Shown one piece after another: positions 50,806-60,101 of a DNA stretch of 64,000 bases (position 1 is its first letter; every line of letters begins with the position of its first letter). The translations under genes were made by a program, and so were the position numbers. Origin of the DNA: an uncultured Treponema sp. (GTDB taxonomy: Bacteria > Spirochaetota > Spirochaetia > Treponematales > Treponemataceae); assembly GCA_947167745.1 (NCBI GenBank), contig CAMVJE010000004.1:1-64000 (forward strand), written 5' to 3'. The notes beneath the pieces are model-generated. The model saw only the letters and a list, made by a program, of their open reading frames with translations. It was not told the DNA's origin and did not search any database.

Positions 50806-51930
50806 TTATAAAACATTTCTGAGAGGCAATGTTACACGAATCCCAGTAGCAAATACCAGTCCGGTGGGGAATGCCTTGTAGAAGGGAAGTGCTGATCCGT
50901 CAGTGTCGTTGTAAACAGTATAGTGAATGTCCTGAATCAAAGACGCGCTGGTTTTTCCAATTTTGACGGAAGGTGTACTTAAAGAAAGGCCTATAATTCC
51001 AGGAAAGACGGAATTCTCGATTTTGCTGTCGCTGTCTCCCGGTAAAGATGGATTTCCAAAAGAAATAACTGGTCCTGCAAAGATACGAAAAAAATCATTT
51101 AAAGTGAGTGTAACAACAATTGGAAACTGAAGGTTTCCTGTCCCTGCATCGTAGCGAATATAAGTTCCGAGGCCGGGCTGTAGAATTTTACCCTCATATT
51201 TAGCATGAATCATAGAATCAAATCCGCGGAAATTCAGGCGGAAATATTCCGGAGTACAAAAACTCCAGTCAAAGCATAAAGATGCGTCAACGACCAGAGA
51301 TTTTATGAATGAAGTTTTTCCATCTGAAGAATTCCCGGTGGAAGAATCTGAATTTGAGGAAGCGGCCTGTGAATCCTTTTTGCCCTGAGATGAATTAGTT
51401 TTTTTTACAGAATCAGCAAGCAAATCAGAGTTTGAAGCCGGCAGATATCGTCCGGTCGAGTAATAGTGAGATTTCCAATAAGCTTCTTTTAGAGAAGACA
51501 CAATAACACCCGTATTTGGTCCGTCGCTTACGGAATGTATAAACTGACTGTTGCCAATATAAAGTCCTACATGTGAAATATCTCCGCTCGTAGTTGTTTT
51601 AAAGAAAACTAAATCTCCTGCTTCCCGTTCATTGTCTTTGATGGAATCACAGAAATTGTAAATTGCTTTTGTAGTGCGGGGGAGCTGAACCCCAATTGAT
51701 TCTCGGGAAATGGTAAAAATCAAACCGGAACAGTCAAATGAATTCGGGCCGATTCCTCCTGAAACATAGGGCTTACCGACAAATTGCTTTGAGTAGTTCA
51801 CCATCTTTTGCCTTGCCACAGCAGCTTCACTGGGAGACATTGATACGGAATTTTGCGCGCACAAATGAGGAACAATTAAAACAAAAAGAAAAAAAGAGAA
51901 AGTTAAAAAAACGATTTTTCGAGTGTTCAT
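50806..51930 (-). CDS. NlpC/P60 cell-wall hydrolase with C-terminal beta domain
   Basis: 374 residues. Signal peptide up to about residue 25 (HLCA-QN). The NlpC/P60 domain (about 40-165) has the catalytic triad: C67 in FDCSGL, H120 in DISHVGLYIG and H132 in FIHSVS. A Ser/Asp/Gln-rich linker (about 170-200) leads to a beta-rich domain (about 205-374; LRLNFRGFDSMIHAKYEG, FRIFAGPVISFG, LVFATGIRVTLPLRNVL) with the pattern of an outer-membrane barrel. It cleaves peptidoglycan stem peptides in the periplasm. Confidence 0.88.
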   Translation of the reverse strand: MNTRKIVFLTFSFFLFVLIVPHLCAQNSVSMSPSEAAVARQKMVNYSKQFVGKPYVSGGIGPNSFDCSGLIFTISRESIGVQLPRTTKAIYNFCDSIKDNEREAGDLVFFKTTTSGDISHVGLYIGNSQFIHSVSDGPNTGVIVSSLKEAYWKSHYYSTGRYLPASNSDLLADSVKKTNSSQGKKDSQAASSNSDSSTGNSSDGKTSFIKSLVVDASLCFDWSFCTPEYFRLNFRGFDSMIHAKYEGKILQPGLGTYIRYDAGTGNLQFPIVVTLTLNDFFRIFAGPVISFGNPSLPGDSDSKIENSVFPGIIGLSLSTPSVKIGKTSASLIQDIHYTVYNDTDGSALPFYKAFPTGLVFATGIRVTLPLRNVL

Positions 51931-52323
51931 ACTTATATTATCGGTAAAAAGAAGATTATATTTTGTTGAATTTACGAGAAATATAAATTAAATCGATATA
52001 AATGCAAGATGATAAAAAAATATTTATAAATTATGCTTAATTATGCGGGTATTTTTATAATATATGCTTTTATATTTCTTAAAATAGCCATAAAGAGGTT
52101 TAAAAGGTGGGATATGAGTATATTTTATAAAAAAAATGCAAAAATATTGTACTTCTATATGGTGAAAGGACGCTAATGTTCAAAAATGCCTAAATTTTGT
52201 AAATAAATTATATATTATTTGTGATTTTTTTAATATGACTTTCTCTAAAATCTCCATAAACTCTACGCTTAGGAACGGCGTACATGAATTTGTAGTCGTT
52301 TTAGTTAAAAAATGGAGGAAAAT
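51931..52323. other. A+T-rich intergenic region, no gene seen
   Basis: About 390 bases between divergent NlpC/P60 and pectin methylesterase genes. It is very rich in A and T, with several TATAAT-like boxes (for example TATAATATATG near 52059). A short G+C-richer stretch near 52262-52295 (TCTACGCTTAGGAACGGCGT) has no clear fold. No riboswitch, tRNA or reading frame is recognised. The Shine-Dalgarno GGAGG lies at 52315. Confidence 0.6.
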
Positions 52324-54699
52324 ATGAAAAAAGAGAAAAAGTTTCTGCAGGCAATTTTTTCAAGCTTGTGTGCAATCTTTTTGAGCTTTGGTGTAGTCTC
52401 ATGTGCCGGTGGCGATGACAGCAACAATACTGTTGCAGGACCTTCGGTCAATGGTTCGTTGGCTGCAGGAGGTTCTTACAGTGTGCTTTCTGATGGAACA
52501 AGCGCCGGCCGAAAGGCTGTGACTGCTCCAAGTTCTGCTGGAACAATCCAGATGTCTGTAGCAGGTGGAAGTGCAACAACATACAGCACGATTCAAGCTG
52601 CATTGACAGCTGCCGCTTCTGCTTCTGGCGACTGTGTAATCACATTGGGAAAAGGTACCTATTCTGAAAATGGACTTTCTTATTCTGGAAACAACAACCT
52701 CAAGATTTCAGGTCTTGGTTCTGCCGAGTACGGTCTTGATGTAGTGATTCTCGGACAGGGAAGCGACACTTCAAGTGAAAAAGGCCGCTCAACTTTCGCA
52801 ATCGCAGGCAAGGGAAACATCGTTCTTGAAAATCTTACAATCAAGAGCACTCGTGCAGAAACTACGGGAACTGCACAGGCAGAGGTAATCGGTACGGATG
52901 GAACAGGAAATCTTGCCGCTTACAACTGTTCATTCATCTCTGGTCAGGACACTCTCCGCACTGTAGCAAAGGCCTGGTTCTACAAGTGTTACATTGAAGG
53001 CGATGTTGACTTTTTGTGGATGGAATACACAAATGGTGTTGCTGCCCTTTACGAAGAGTGTGTAATCCGTGCAATCGGAACTCGCACTACAAAGGCATAC
53101 TTCACGGCTCCTCGCCTCGGTCTTACTTCAAAAGTTGGAAAAGGTCTCGTAATTTACAATTCAACTTTGGAAGCAGAAAGCGGACTTGAAAAATTGTATC
53201 TTGGTCGTAATCCGTGGGCTTCTTCTAACATGTCTGACTACTATGAGCAGGTTGCATTTGTTGGCTCAAAACTTTATCTTCCAACAGGTGTAACTTTGCA
53301 CTCTGATGTCTGGGAAAGTGCTGCAAATGGAACAAGCGACCAGAAATATATCGGATTCAAAACAGACGACTACTTCCCGGCTGGAAAATACGGAACAAGA
53401 ATTGATTCTTCTTTCATCGCTCAGGAATATGCAGGCCGTGAGAATATCTTGAACCGTCTTGTTGTAGTAGCTACCAATAAATTCCAGAAAGATGTAGACA
53501 CTTACTGGGATATTGCTAAAGTTATTTCTGATAACAATTGGACTGTAACAGCTGATTCTTCAAAGTCTTTGCTTAGCGGTGAGACTGATCCTTCAACTCT
53601 TTCTAAGACTTATGATTTCTCAACTGCTAATGCGGGAGCTTATGTTGATTCAACAGTAACTATCGACGGATTCAGCAACCATTCTTCTGGTACTGCAAGT
53701 GGTGCTACAGGAAAAACAATTACAATTCCTATCTCTGGAAAATGTGTTGTTACAATCAAGGGATGCTATTCAGGCTGGGGAACAATCAAAGCCGGTTCTC
53801 AGGGAGAGGGTGTCTATAACATCAACTCTGGTTCAACATCTAAGTATCTTGAATGCAGCTATATAGTATATGATTCTTCTGCAACTTCAGTTGTTATTAC
53901 CGCTGGAACAACTTCTTATATCAGATCAATTACTGTTGAGAAAGATGATTCGCTTTCATACACAGCTGTAAGTGGAATTACTGTTTCTTCAAGTACGGAT
54001 GCTCCAACTGTAGGTGTCGCAGCAACAATGACTGCTACTGTAACACCTGATACAGCAACAAACCGTGCAGTAAAATGGACTTCTTCTGATGCAACAGTAG
54101 GTACAATTGATGAGTACTCTGGTGAAGTAAAATTCCTCAAGGCTGGTAATGTAACATTTACCGCAACAGCCCGCGATGGCAGTGGAAAGAGCAATTCTGT
54201 AACACTTTCTCCTGTAGCCGCTACTTGGACGAGCGCAGAATGGTACGACAAAAAAGATTCAAGTTCTTCAACAGCGAGTGGAAATGGAACTGGTCTTGGA
54301 GGAGCTGCTGGAACAAACAATTCTGTATTTGATACAGGCACTGCAGGTGGAGTAACTCTTGGTGGTGTAAAATCCGTTACATTGATTGATGGAACTACAG
54401 CTTCGATTTCGACAGGCCTTAAGATGAATTCAAGTGGAAAAATTACTTTCTCTGTTACAAAAGCAGCAAAAGTAACTGTAATGACTGGATATTGTTCTGA
54501 TAATAATGCTACAAGCGACACTTGTGCAATCACTACATCTGATGGAACTGCCACTGCTGATAGCTCTAATCCAACAACAACACCAACCGCAGATGCAACT
54601 TACATTTGGACTTTGACAGCTGGAACTTACACTGTTGGACGCGCTGGTTCTGGTTATGCTCCTTCAATCTACTATGTAAGGGTCGACATTACTGAATAA
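52324..54699 (+). CDS. Lipoprotein pectin methylesterase with Big_2 domain
   Basis: 791 residues from ATG 52324 (GGAGG 8 bases before). Signal peptide with lipobox VSC. The pectinesterase beta-helix (about 75-395) has the conserved STIQAALTAAA opening, LENLTIKSTRA, ISGQDTLRT with Gln and Asp, DVDFLW with the second Asp, and LGRNPW with Arg. Then comes a carbohydrate-binding-like stretch, a Big_2 domain (KWTSSDATVGTIDEYSGEVK followed by FTATARDGSG), and a final beta domain. It removes methyl groups from pectin at the cell surface and points to plant polysaccharide use. A terminator follows. Confidence 0.92.
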   Translation: MKKEKKFLQAIFSSLCAIFLSFGVVSCAGGDDSNNTVAGPSVNGSLAAGGSYSVLSDGTSAGRKAVTAPSSAGTIQMSVAGGSATTYSTIQAALTAAASASGDCVITLGKGTYSENGLSYSGNNNLKISGLGSAEYGLDVVILGQGSDTSSEKGRSTFAIAGKGNIVLENLTIKSTRAETTGTAQAEVIGTDGTGNLAAYNCSFISGQDTLRTVAKAWFYKCYIEGDVDFLWMEYTNGVAALYEECVIRAIGTRTTKAYFTAPRLGLTSKVGKGLVIYNSTLEAESGLEKLYLGRNPWASSNMSDYYEQVAFVGSKLYLPTGVTLHSDVWESAANGTSDQKYIGFKTDDYFPAGKYGTRIDSSFIAQEYAGRENILNRLVVVATNKFQKDVDTYWDIAKVISDNNWTVTADSSKSLLSGETDPSTLSKTYDFSTANAGAYVDSTVTIDGFSNHSSGTASGATGKTITIPISGKCVVTIKGCYSGWGTIKAGSQGEGVYNINSGSTSKYLECSYIVYDSSATSVVITAGTTSYIRSITVEKDDSLSYTAVSGITVSSSTDAPTVGVAATMTATVTPDTATNRAVKWTSSDATVGTIDEYSGEVKFLKAGNVTFTATARDGSGKSNSVTLSPVAATWTSAEWYDKKDSSSSTASGNGTGLGGAAGTNNSVFDTGTAGGVTLGGVKSVTLIDGTTASISTGLKMNSSGKITFSVTKAAKVTVMTGYCSDNNATSDTCAITTSDGTATADSSNPTTTPTADATYIWTLTAGTYTVGRAGSGYAPSIYYVRVDITE

Positions 54700-54738
54700 C
54701 CTAACCTCCTCGCCGTGTGGAGAAAATGCACGGCAATT

Positions 54739-54775
54739 TCCCCTGTGCCACGATTGCGGTGCAGGGGATTTTTTT
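54739..54775 (+). terminator. Terminator of the pectin methylesterase gene
   Basis: TCCCCTGTGCC pairs with GGTGCAGGGGA (two G-T pairs), followed by TTTTTTT. A smaller hairpin, GCCGTG/CACGGC, precedes it at about 54711-54733. Confidence 0.85.
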
Positions 54776-54840
54776 GTCCCAGTTCAATATTACATGAAGA
54801 GGTTCAGTGTCGTACAATAAATTCTGATTAAAATTTTTCA

Positions 54841-54869
54841 TTGTGAATTCTTCTAATCGCTTATATAAT
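54841..54869 (+). promoter_or_regulatory. Promoter of the beta-propeller cyclase gene
   Basis: TTGTGA (54841-54846) and TATAAT (54864-54869), spacer 17 bases, 6 bases before the ATG at 54876. Confidence 0.7.
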
Positions 54870-54875
54870 ATAAGA

Positions 54876-57800
54876 ATGAAAAAGTGTTCATTCCTTTTTA
54901 TTGCCATTTCTTTGTGCATAAGTTCTGCTCTTTTTGCTCAAAAATCATACATTGATAATTATGTATATCAAACCTGGAATTCTTTTGGAGGGCTCACAGG
55001 GACTACCGCTACTGATATCGTCCAGACAAAAGACGGGTATCTTAATATCGGTACTTATGAAGGCCTCGTTCGATTTGATGGTGTTGATTTTAAAACGGTA
55101 AAGCGCTCCCGCGGCAATAATTACAAATTTTCTTCCGTCCGTATAATTCTCGAAGATTCAAAAGAGAATATTTGGATTGGTTCAAATGACGAAGGTGTCC
55201 ACATAATTAAGCCGGATGGCAGCAGCAAGGCCTACACAACACAAAATGGTCTTCCTAACAATTCTGTGCGCGCCTTATGTGAGGACAAAGCCGGAAACAT
55301 CTGGATTGGTACTGCCGCCGGTGTTGTTTATCTTACGCCAAAAGGTCATTTGATTACACCACAATTTCAGGCAGGTACTGTCTCAAAGGGAATAATCGCA
55401 GTTTCTCTCTATTGTGACACGGCCGGGCGAGTCTGGCTTATTACTTCAAACGAAAACGGCCTCTTCTTATTCTCTGACGGGCTTTTTCATACAATACCTC
55501 AAATTGATAAGGAATTTGGAAGTTATTTTGCTACTTCAATTATTCAGGATTTAGGTGGCACTTTCTGGATTGGAATGGCAGAAAGCGGCATAGTCAGAAT
55601 CAATAATGGTGATTTAAAAAAAGTCCAGACAAATACCATTCTTGACGACACATCAACATGGGCAATGTATGTAATGCCGGACGGCACAATTCTTTTTGGA
55701 ACGGAGCGTGGTCTTGTAGCTTTTCACAATGGTGAATTCAGTGCCTCCGAAAATAAAGATTTAGTATCTGCCAAAATCAATAAAATCATCCGTGATCGTG
55801 AAGGAAATATCTGGCTTGCAAGTGACCGTAATGGAATCGGCAAATTGACTCACGGCAAGTTCAATGTAACAAAATTAGGAACTGCGGCAAATGCCATAGT
55901 AGAAGATTCTGTTGGCCGTATTTGGATTGGAACCGATAAAGGTGTTTTGTGTTATGTAGGCGAAAAGCAGATTACAAATATTCTCACAGAACGCACAAAA
56001 AATATAAGAATTCGTCACTTGGCTACTACCATGAATGACGAAATTCTTGTCAGCTGCTATACGAAGCCGGGGCAGATTCTTTACAATCCCCGCACCGGCG
56101 CAATTAAGAACTGGACGACAGATGATGGTCTTGCAGGCAACAAAGTTCGTGTAGCCCTTGAAACTTCACCTGGTGAGTATTATGTCGGAACCACAACAGG
56201 TTTGAGTATTATTCATGCAGACGGTTTAATCAGCACTTATAAGCAGATTGATGGTCTGGAAAATGAATATGTAATGTGTATTCACAAAGATAATAACGAT
56301 GTTGTCTGGATTGGAACGGATGGCGGCGGAATTTATTTAATGAAAAAAGAGGCGATTATTGCCCACATTACTTCTGATGATGGCCTTATCGGTAATGTAA
56401 TTTTTAAAATCTCTCAGGACAAAGAAGGCTCTTATTGGATTTGTACTGGCAGCGGAATCAGTCACTGTCCTGTTTTTGATTCGGCACATACAGTTCCAAC
56501 AGAATATAATAATCTTAATTCAGAGAATGGGCTTGGTACGGATTCCGTGTTCCAGATTATTCCGGATACAACAAATTCTCTCTGGATAACCAGCAATTAT
56601 GGAATCGCGTCAGTTGATGCAAAAGAGATGCTTGAATCAGCAAAATCCGGCGCCAAAATGACTCATATTCAATTTTATACGAGAAATGACGGTCTGGATT
56701 CAGATGGAACAACTTCAACGGCTTTGAGCATTTGTGATTCTCACGGGCGGCTCTGGTTTACTATGGTTGACGGTTTTGCCGTTTATGATCCAATAAAAGT
56801 GATGGAAAATCCTGTTATGCCTCTAGTTCATATCGAGAGCGTTACAATAGATGATGTTGTCTACAAATACTACAATAATTATTCAGAATTTATCTTAAAG
56901 CCAGGTACAAAACGAGTTGATATTAAATTTACAGGTCTAAGTTTTGACGCTCCTGAACGCATTCAATTTCAACATCAGCTTACAAACTTTGAAGAATTGT
57001 TCAGTGCACCAAGCAAGAATCGCACTGTTTCATACACAAATATTTCACCCGGAAAGCATACTTTCCTTGTCATGGCAATTAACGGAGAGGGAGTTCCTTC
57101 TGAAGAAGCCGAGGCAATGCTTTTCGTGCAGCGACCATTTTTCTACCAGATGCCATTATTCTGGGTTATTATGGCAGTTATCTTTATTTCGGCCGTGATC
57201 GCTGTCTTCTACTTAAAGCAAAGGGCTATAAGACTTGAAAATATCCGCCTTGAGGGAATGGTTCGTGAGCGTACGGTAGAGCTTGCTGCCGAAAAAGATA
57301 AGTCTGATCAGTTGCTGAGGGCAATTCTTCCGGATAAGATTGCAGATGAATTAAAAGACGGCACACACTCAGTCGCTGAAAGTTTTGATGATGTTACGCT
57401 TTTATTTTCTGATATTGTTAGTTTTACAAATGTTTCAAGTAATCATACTGCAGATGAAATTGTAAGTGCGCTTAATAATTTGTTTACGCTTTTTGATATT
57501 CGTGCAAAAGCAATGGGTGTTGAAAAAATTAAGACAATCGGCGATGCTTATATGGCTGCTTGCGGTTTGCCAAGTCCGGTTGAAAATCATACCCGCACTA
57601 TGGTTGAATTTGCAAAAGGAATGTATTCTGATTTGGAGTCATATAATCAGAGTGCAAAAATTAAATTTGTTATGAGAATCGGCTTAAATTGCGGTCCTGT
57701 TACGGCAGGTGTTATCGGAAAAACAAAATTCCAGTATGATGTTTGGGGTAACACTGTAAATGTAGCCAGCCGAATGGAATCAGCTTGTACTCCGGGAGAA

Positions 57801-57920
57801 ATTCGCGTAAGTCAGGCTGTTTTTGATAAGCTTAAGAATTCTGATGTAAAATTTACGGAGCCAATGGAATGTGATATCAAGGGAAAAGGTAAGATGGTCA
57901 CATACGAAATAATCAAATAG
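54876..57920 (+). CDS. Beta-propeller (Reg_prop/Y_Y_Y) receptor with class III cyclase
   Basis: 1014 residues from ATG 54876, chosen because the signal peptide MKKCSFLFIAISLCISSALF starts there and the -10 box ends 6 bases before it. The extracytoplasmic part consists of many two-component-regulator propeller repeats (WIGT-GV, NIW(I/L), GLP-NSVRAL) and a Y_Y_Y domain (FTGLSFDAPERIQFQHQL). A membrane helix lies at about 765-785, then a short coiled coil and a class III cyclase (DVTLLFSDIVSFTN, TIGDAYMAACGLP, DVWGNTVNVASRMES). Such propellers sense sugars in hybrid two-component receptors; here the output is a cyclase. The UrtA-like gene starts 9 bases after its stop. Confidence 0.93.
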   Translation: MKKCSFLFIAISLCISSALFAQKSYIDNYVYQTWNSFGGLTGTTATDIVQTKDGYLNIGTYEGLVRFDGVDFKTVKRSRGNNYKFSSVRIILEDSKENIWIGSNDEGVHIIKPDGSSKAYTTQNGLPNNSVRALCEDKAGNIWIGTAAGVVYLTPKGHLITPQFQAGTVSKGIIAVSLYCDTAGRVWLITSNENGLFLFSDGLFHTIPQIDKEFGSYFATSIIQDLGGTFWIGMAESGIVRINNGDLKKVQTNTILDDTSTWAMYVMPDGTILFGTERGLVAFHNGEFSASENKDLVSAKINKIIRDREGNIWLASDRNGIGKLTHGKFNVTKLGTAANAIVEDSVGRIWIGTDKGVLCYVGEKQITNILTERTKNIRIRHLATTMNDEILVSCYTKPGQILYNPRTGAIKNWTTDDGLAGNKVRVALETSPGEYYVGTTTGLSIIHADGLISTYKQIDGLENEYVMCIHKDNNDVVWIGTDGGGIYLMKKEAIIAHITSDDGLIGNVIFKISQDKEGSYWICTGSGISHCPVFDSAHTVPTEYNNLNSENGLGTDSVFQIIPDTTNSLWITSNYGIASVDAKEMLESAKSGAKMTHIQFYTRNDGLDSDGTTSTALSICDSHGRLWFTMVDGFAVYDPIKVMENPVMPLVHIESVTIDDVVYKYYNNYSEFILKPGTKRVDIKFTGLSFDAPERIQFQHQLTNFEELFSAPSKNRTVSYTNISPGKHTFLVMAINGEGVPSEEAEAMLFVQRPFFYQMPLFWVIMAVIFISAVIAVFYLKQRAIRLENIRLEGMVRERTVELAAEKDKSDQLLRAILPDKIADELKDGTHSVAESFDDVTLLFSDIVSFTNVSSNHTADEIVSALNNLFTLFDIRAKAMGVEKIKTIGDAYMAACGLPSPVENHTRTMVEFAKGMYSDLESYNQSAKIKFVMRIGLNCGPVTAGVIGKTKFQYDVWGNTVNVASRMESACTPGEIRVSQAVFDKLKNSDVKFTEPMECDIKGKGKMVTYEIIK

Positions 57921-57929
57921 GAGATAATA

Positions 57930-59117
57930 ATGAAACTTTTAAAATCTGCAATGACTGCACTTGTTCTTCCAACACTTTTTTTAGTTTCCTGTAATGAAAA
58001 AAAGGCAGAAACGGTGAAGGTTGGATTACTTCATTCTTTATCTGGAACGATGTCGATAAGCGAACTGGCTGTCAGAGATGCAGAATTACTTGCAATATCA
58101 GAAATTAATGAAAACGGTGGTGTTCTTGGAAAACAAATTGTCCCGGTTCAGGCAGATGGTGCCAGCGACCCGCAGATTTTTGCAGATGAAGCCAGAAAAC
58201 TTCTTGACAACGAAAAAGTCGTAACAGTTTTTGGATGCTGGACAAGTGCATCCCGCAAAGCTGTAAAACCTGTTTTTGAGGAATACTTTGGTCTTTTATG
58301 GTACCCGGTTCAGTATGAAGGAATGGAAGCCAGTCCTAATATCATGTACATGGGTGCTTCTCCAAATCAGCAGATTGTACCGGCTGTTGATTATTGTGCA
58401 GAAAATATCGGAAAGCGTATGTTCCTGGTGGGAAGCGATTATGTTTTCCCGCATACAGCAAATAAAATCATTAAAGCACAGCTTGCGCAACTTGATGGTG
58501 AGTGCCTAGGTGAAGAATATATTCCTCTCGGCGGAACAGATTTTTCTGGCGTAATTAAGATGATTCTTGATAAAAAGCCGGATGTTATCCTTAATTCTCT
58601 TAACGGTGACTCAAATGTTTCTTTTTTTGCGGCACTTTCCAAAGCTGGAATCACTTCTGAAAAAATTCCGGTTATGAGTTTTTCAATTGCCGAAGAAGAA
58701 GTTGCAAAAATGGATATAGAAAATCTTGCTGGTCACTTAGTTTCATGGAACTATTATGAAACTACACAAACTCCTCGTAACGAAAAATTTGTTAGTGATT
58801 ACAAATCTGCTTACGGTGATGACCGCATGACAGGAGATCCGATTGAAGCTGCATATATCGCAGTTTATATGTGGGCGGCGGCTTGCGAAAAAGCAGCCAG
58901 TTTTGAAGTTGAGGCTGTTCGTGTTGCAGCAAAGGGATTGAGTTTTGCAGCCCCAGAAGGAATTGTTACAATCGATGGTGGAAATCAGCATTTGTATAAG
59001 CAGGTCAGAATCGGTAGAATTAATAATAAGGGTTTAATTGATGAAGTGTGGTCAACTCCCTCAGCAGTAAAACCTGATCCATATTTGAGTACATATCCGT
59101 GGGCGAGAGGATTGTAA
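57930..59117 (+). CDS. UrtA-like periplasmic binding lipoprotein
   Basis: 395 residues with lipobox VSC after a signal peptide. The mature protein matches urea/short-chain amide binding proteins of the UrtA/AmiC group: [53 protein letters not shown] and [20 protein letters not shown]. No urea ABC permease or ATPase genes are adjacent. AGGAGA precedes ATG 57930. Its position right behind the propeller cyclase suggests that it feeds a signal to that receptor, an inference from context. Confidence 0.88.
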   Translation: MKLLKSAMTALVLPTLFLVSCNEKKAETVKVGLLHSLSGTMSISELAVRDAELLAISEINENGGVLGKQIVPVQADGASDPQIFADEARKLLDNEKVVTVFGCWTSASRKAVKPVFEEYFGLLWYPVQYEGMEASPNIMYMGASPNQQIVPAVDYCAENIGKRMFLVGSDYVFPHTANKIIKAQLAQLDGECLGEEYIPLGGTDFSGVIKMILDKKPDVILNSLNGDSNVSFFAALSKAGITSEKIPVMSFSIAEEEVAKMDIENLAGHLVSWNYYETTQTPRNEKFVSDYKSAYGDDRMTGDPIEAAYIAVYMWAAACEKAASFEVEAVRVAAKGLSFAAPEGIVTIDGGNQHLYKQVRIGRINNKGLIDEVWSTPSAVKPDPYLSTYPWARGL

Positions 59118-59137
59118 ACTGCGTTCATGCGGTGTGC

Positions 59138-59143
59138 TATAAT
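59138..59143 (+). promoter_or_regulatory. Extended -10 promoter of pyrF
   Basis: TGCTATAAT with a TGn extension; TSS would fall about 15 bases before ATG 59160. AGGAG is at 59149-59153. No good -35 box at standard distance. Confidence 0.55.
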
Positions 59144-59159
59144 TTGCTAGGAGATCTAC

Positions 59160-60101
59160 ATGAAACACTTAATGGAACAATTAAAAGAAGTTGCGGAGCA
59201 GAATGGACCGCTTTGCGTTGGCTTGGATACAGATCCGTCTTATATTCCGGATTCTGTGCTGAAGGTTTTTTCTTCTCCTGCAGAGGCTATTCTTGCATAT
59301 AACAAAGAAATCATTAAGCGTGTAGCAGCTGACAAATCTGCCTGCTGTTTTAAGATTCAGATTGCTTATTATGAGGCCATGGGAATCAAAGGCTTAAAGG
59401 CTTATATCGAGACAATTAAAGCCGTTCATGAAGCAGGATTTATCGCAATCAGCGACATAAAGCGTGGTGACATTGCAGACACGGCAAAGGCTTATGCCCG
59501 TGCTCATTTTGCTTCTGGCAGCGATTTTGAGACTGATATCATTACAATCAACCCTTATATGGGTTTTGACACTCTTAAACCTTTTACCGAATATTGCAAA
59601 CCGGTCGGAGAGCAGGGCGGAAAGGGCATTTTCGTTCTTTTACGCACATCAAATCCAGGTATGGTAGATATTGAGCAGCAGGAATTGAAGGCTGGTGGTC
59701 GCGTTCTTGATAAAACAGGAAGCGAGTTGGAGCGAATTTCAGCTGAATTCAAAGCACTTTACCCAGAGCAGACTTGCTCGCCAGTGGGAGCAGTCGTTGG
59801 CTGTACCGAAGAAAGCGATGCCCGTGCCCTCCGTGACGCATATCCCGATGTATTTTTCCTGATTCCAGGCTACGGTGCTCAGGGTGGTGCGGCAAGAATT
59901 GCGGCAACTCTGCTTGATAAGGCTGGCGGTACGGTTAATTCAAGTCGTGGAATTTTGTGTGCATGGAAAAAAGACGAATCTCTGGCAGAAGCCCGCGATA
60001 AGGGAATCCTCTGCCTCAAAGACATCGCCGATGCGGCAGGAAAGGCTTGTCGTGACTCAACGGCAGACTTACTGGGAGCAAAAAAAGCCCTTGGCTTGTA
60101 A
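59160..60101 (+). CDS. pyrF: Orotidine 5'-phosphate decarboxylase, type 2
   Basis: 313 residues, the longer (type 2) form. CVGLDTDPSYIP opens the barrel, AISDIKRGDIADTAKAYARA carries the DxKxxD catalytic motif, GVVGCTEESDA-like AVVGCTEESDARALRD and LIPGYGAQGG the phosphate site. It converts OMP to UMP. Its stop overlaps the next start (TAATG), so it is coupled with the pyrKD fusion. Confidence 0.95.
   Translation: MKHLMEQLKEVAEQNGPLCVGLDTDPSYIPDSVLKVFSSPAEAILAYNKEIIKRVAADKSACCFKIQIAYYEAMGIKGLKAYIETIKAVHEAGFIAISDIKRGDIADTAKAYARAHFASGSDFETDIITINPYMGFDTLKPFTEYCKPVGEQGGKGIFVLLRTSNPGMVDIEQQELKAGGRVLDKTGSELERISAEFKALYPEQTCSPVGAVVGCTEESDARALRDAYPDVFFLIPGYGAQGGAARIAATLLDKAGGTVNSSRGILCAWKKDESLAEARDKGILCLKDIADAAGKACRDSTADLLGAKKALGL

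Noticed and set aside
51931..52311. c-di-GMP or other riboswitch before the pectin methylesterase gene
   Set aside because: A GGTGGGA stretch near 52105 recalled the c-di-GMP-I element, but the rest of the conserved core and stems is absent.
57930..59117. Part of a urea ABC transporter operon
   Set aside because: No urtB-urtE genes follow; the next genes are pyrF and pyrKD with their own promoter.
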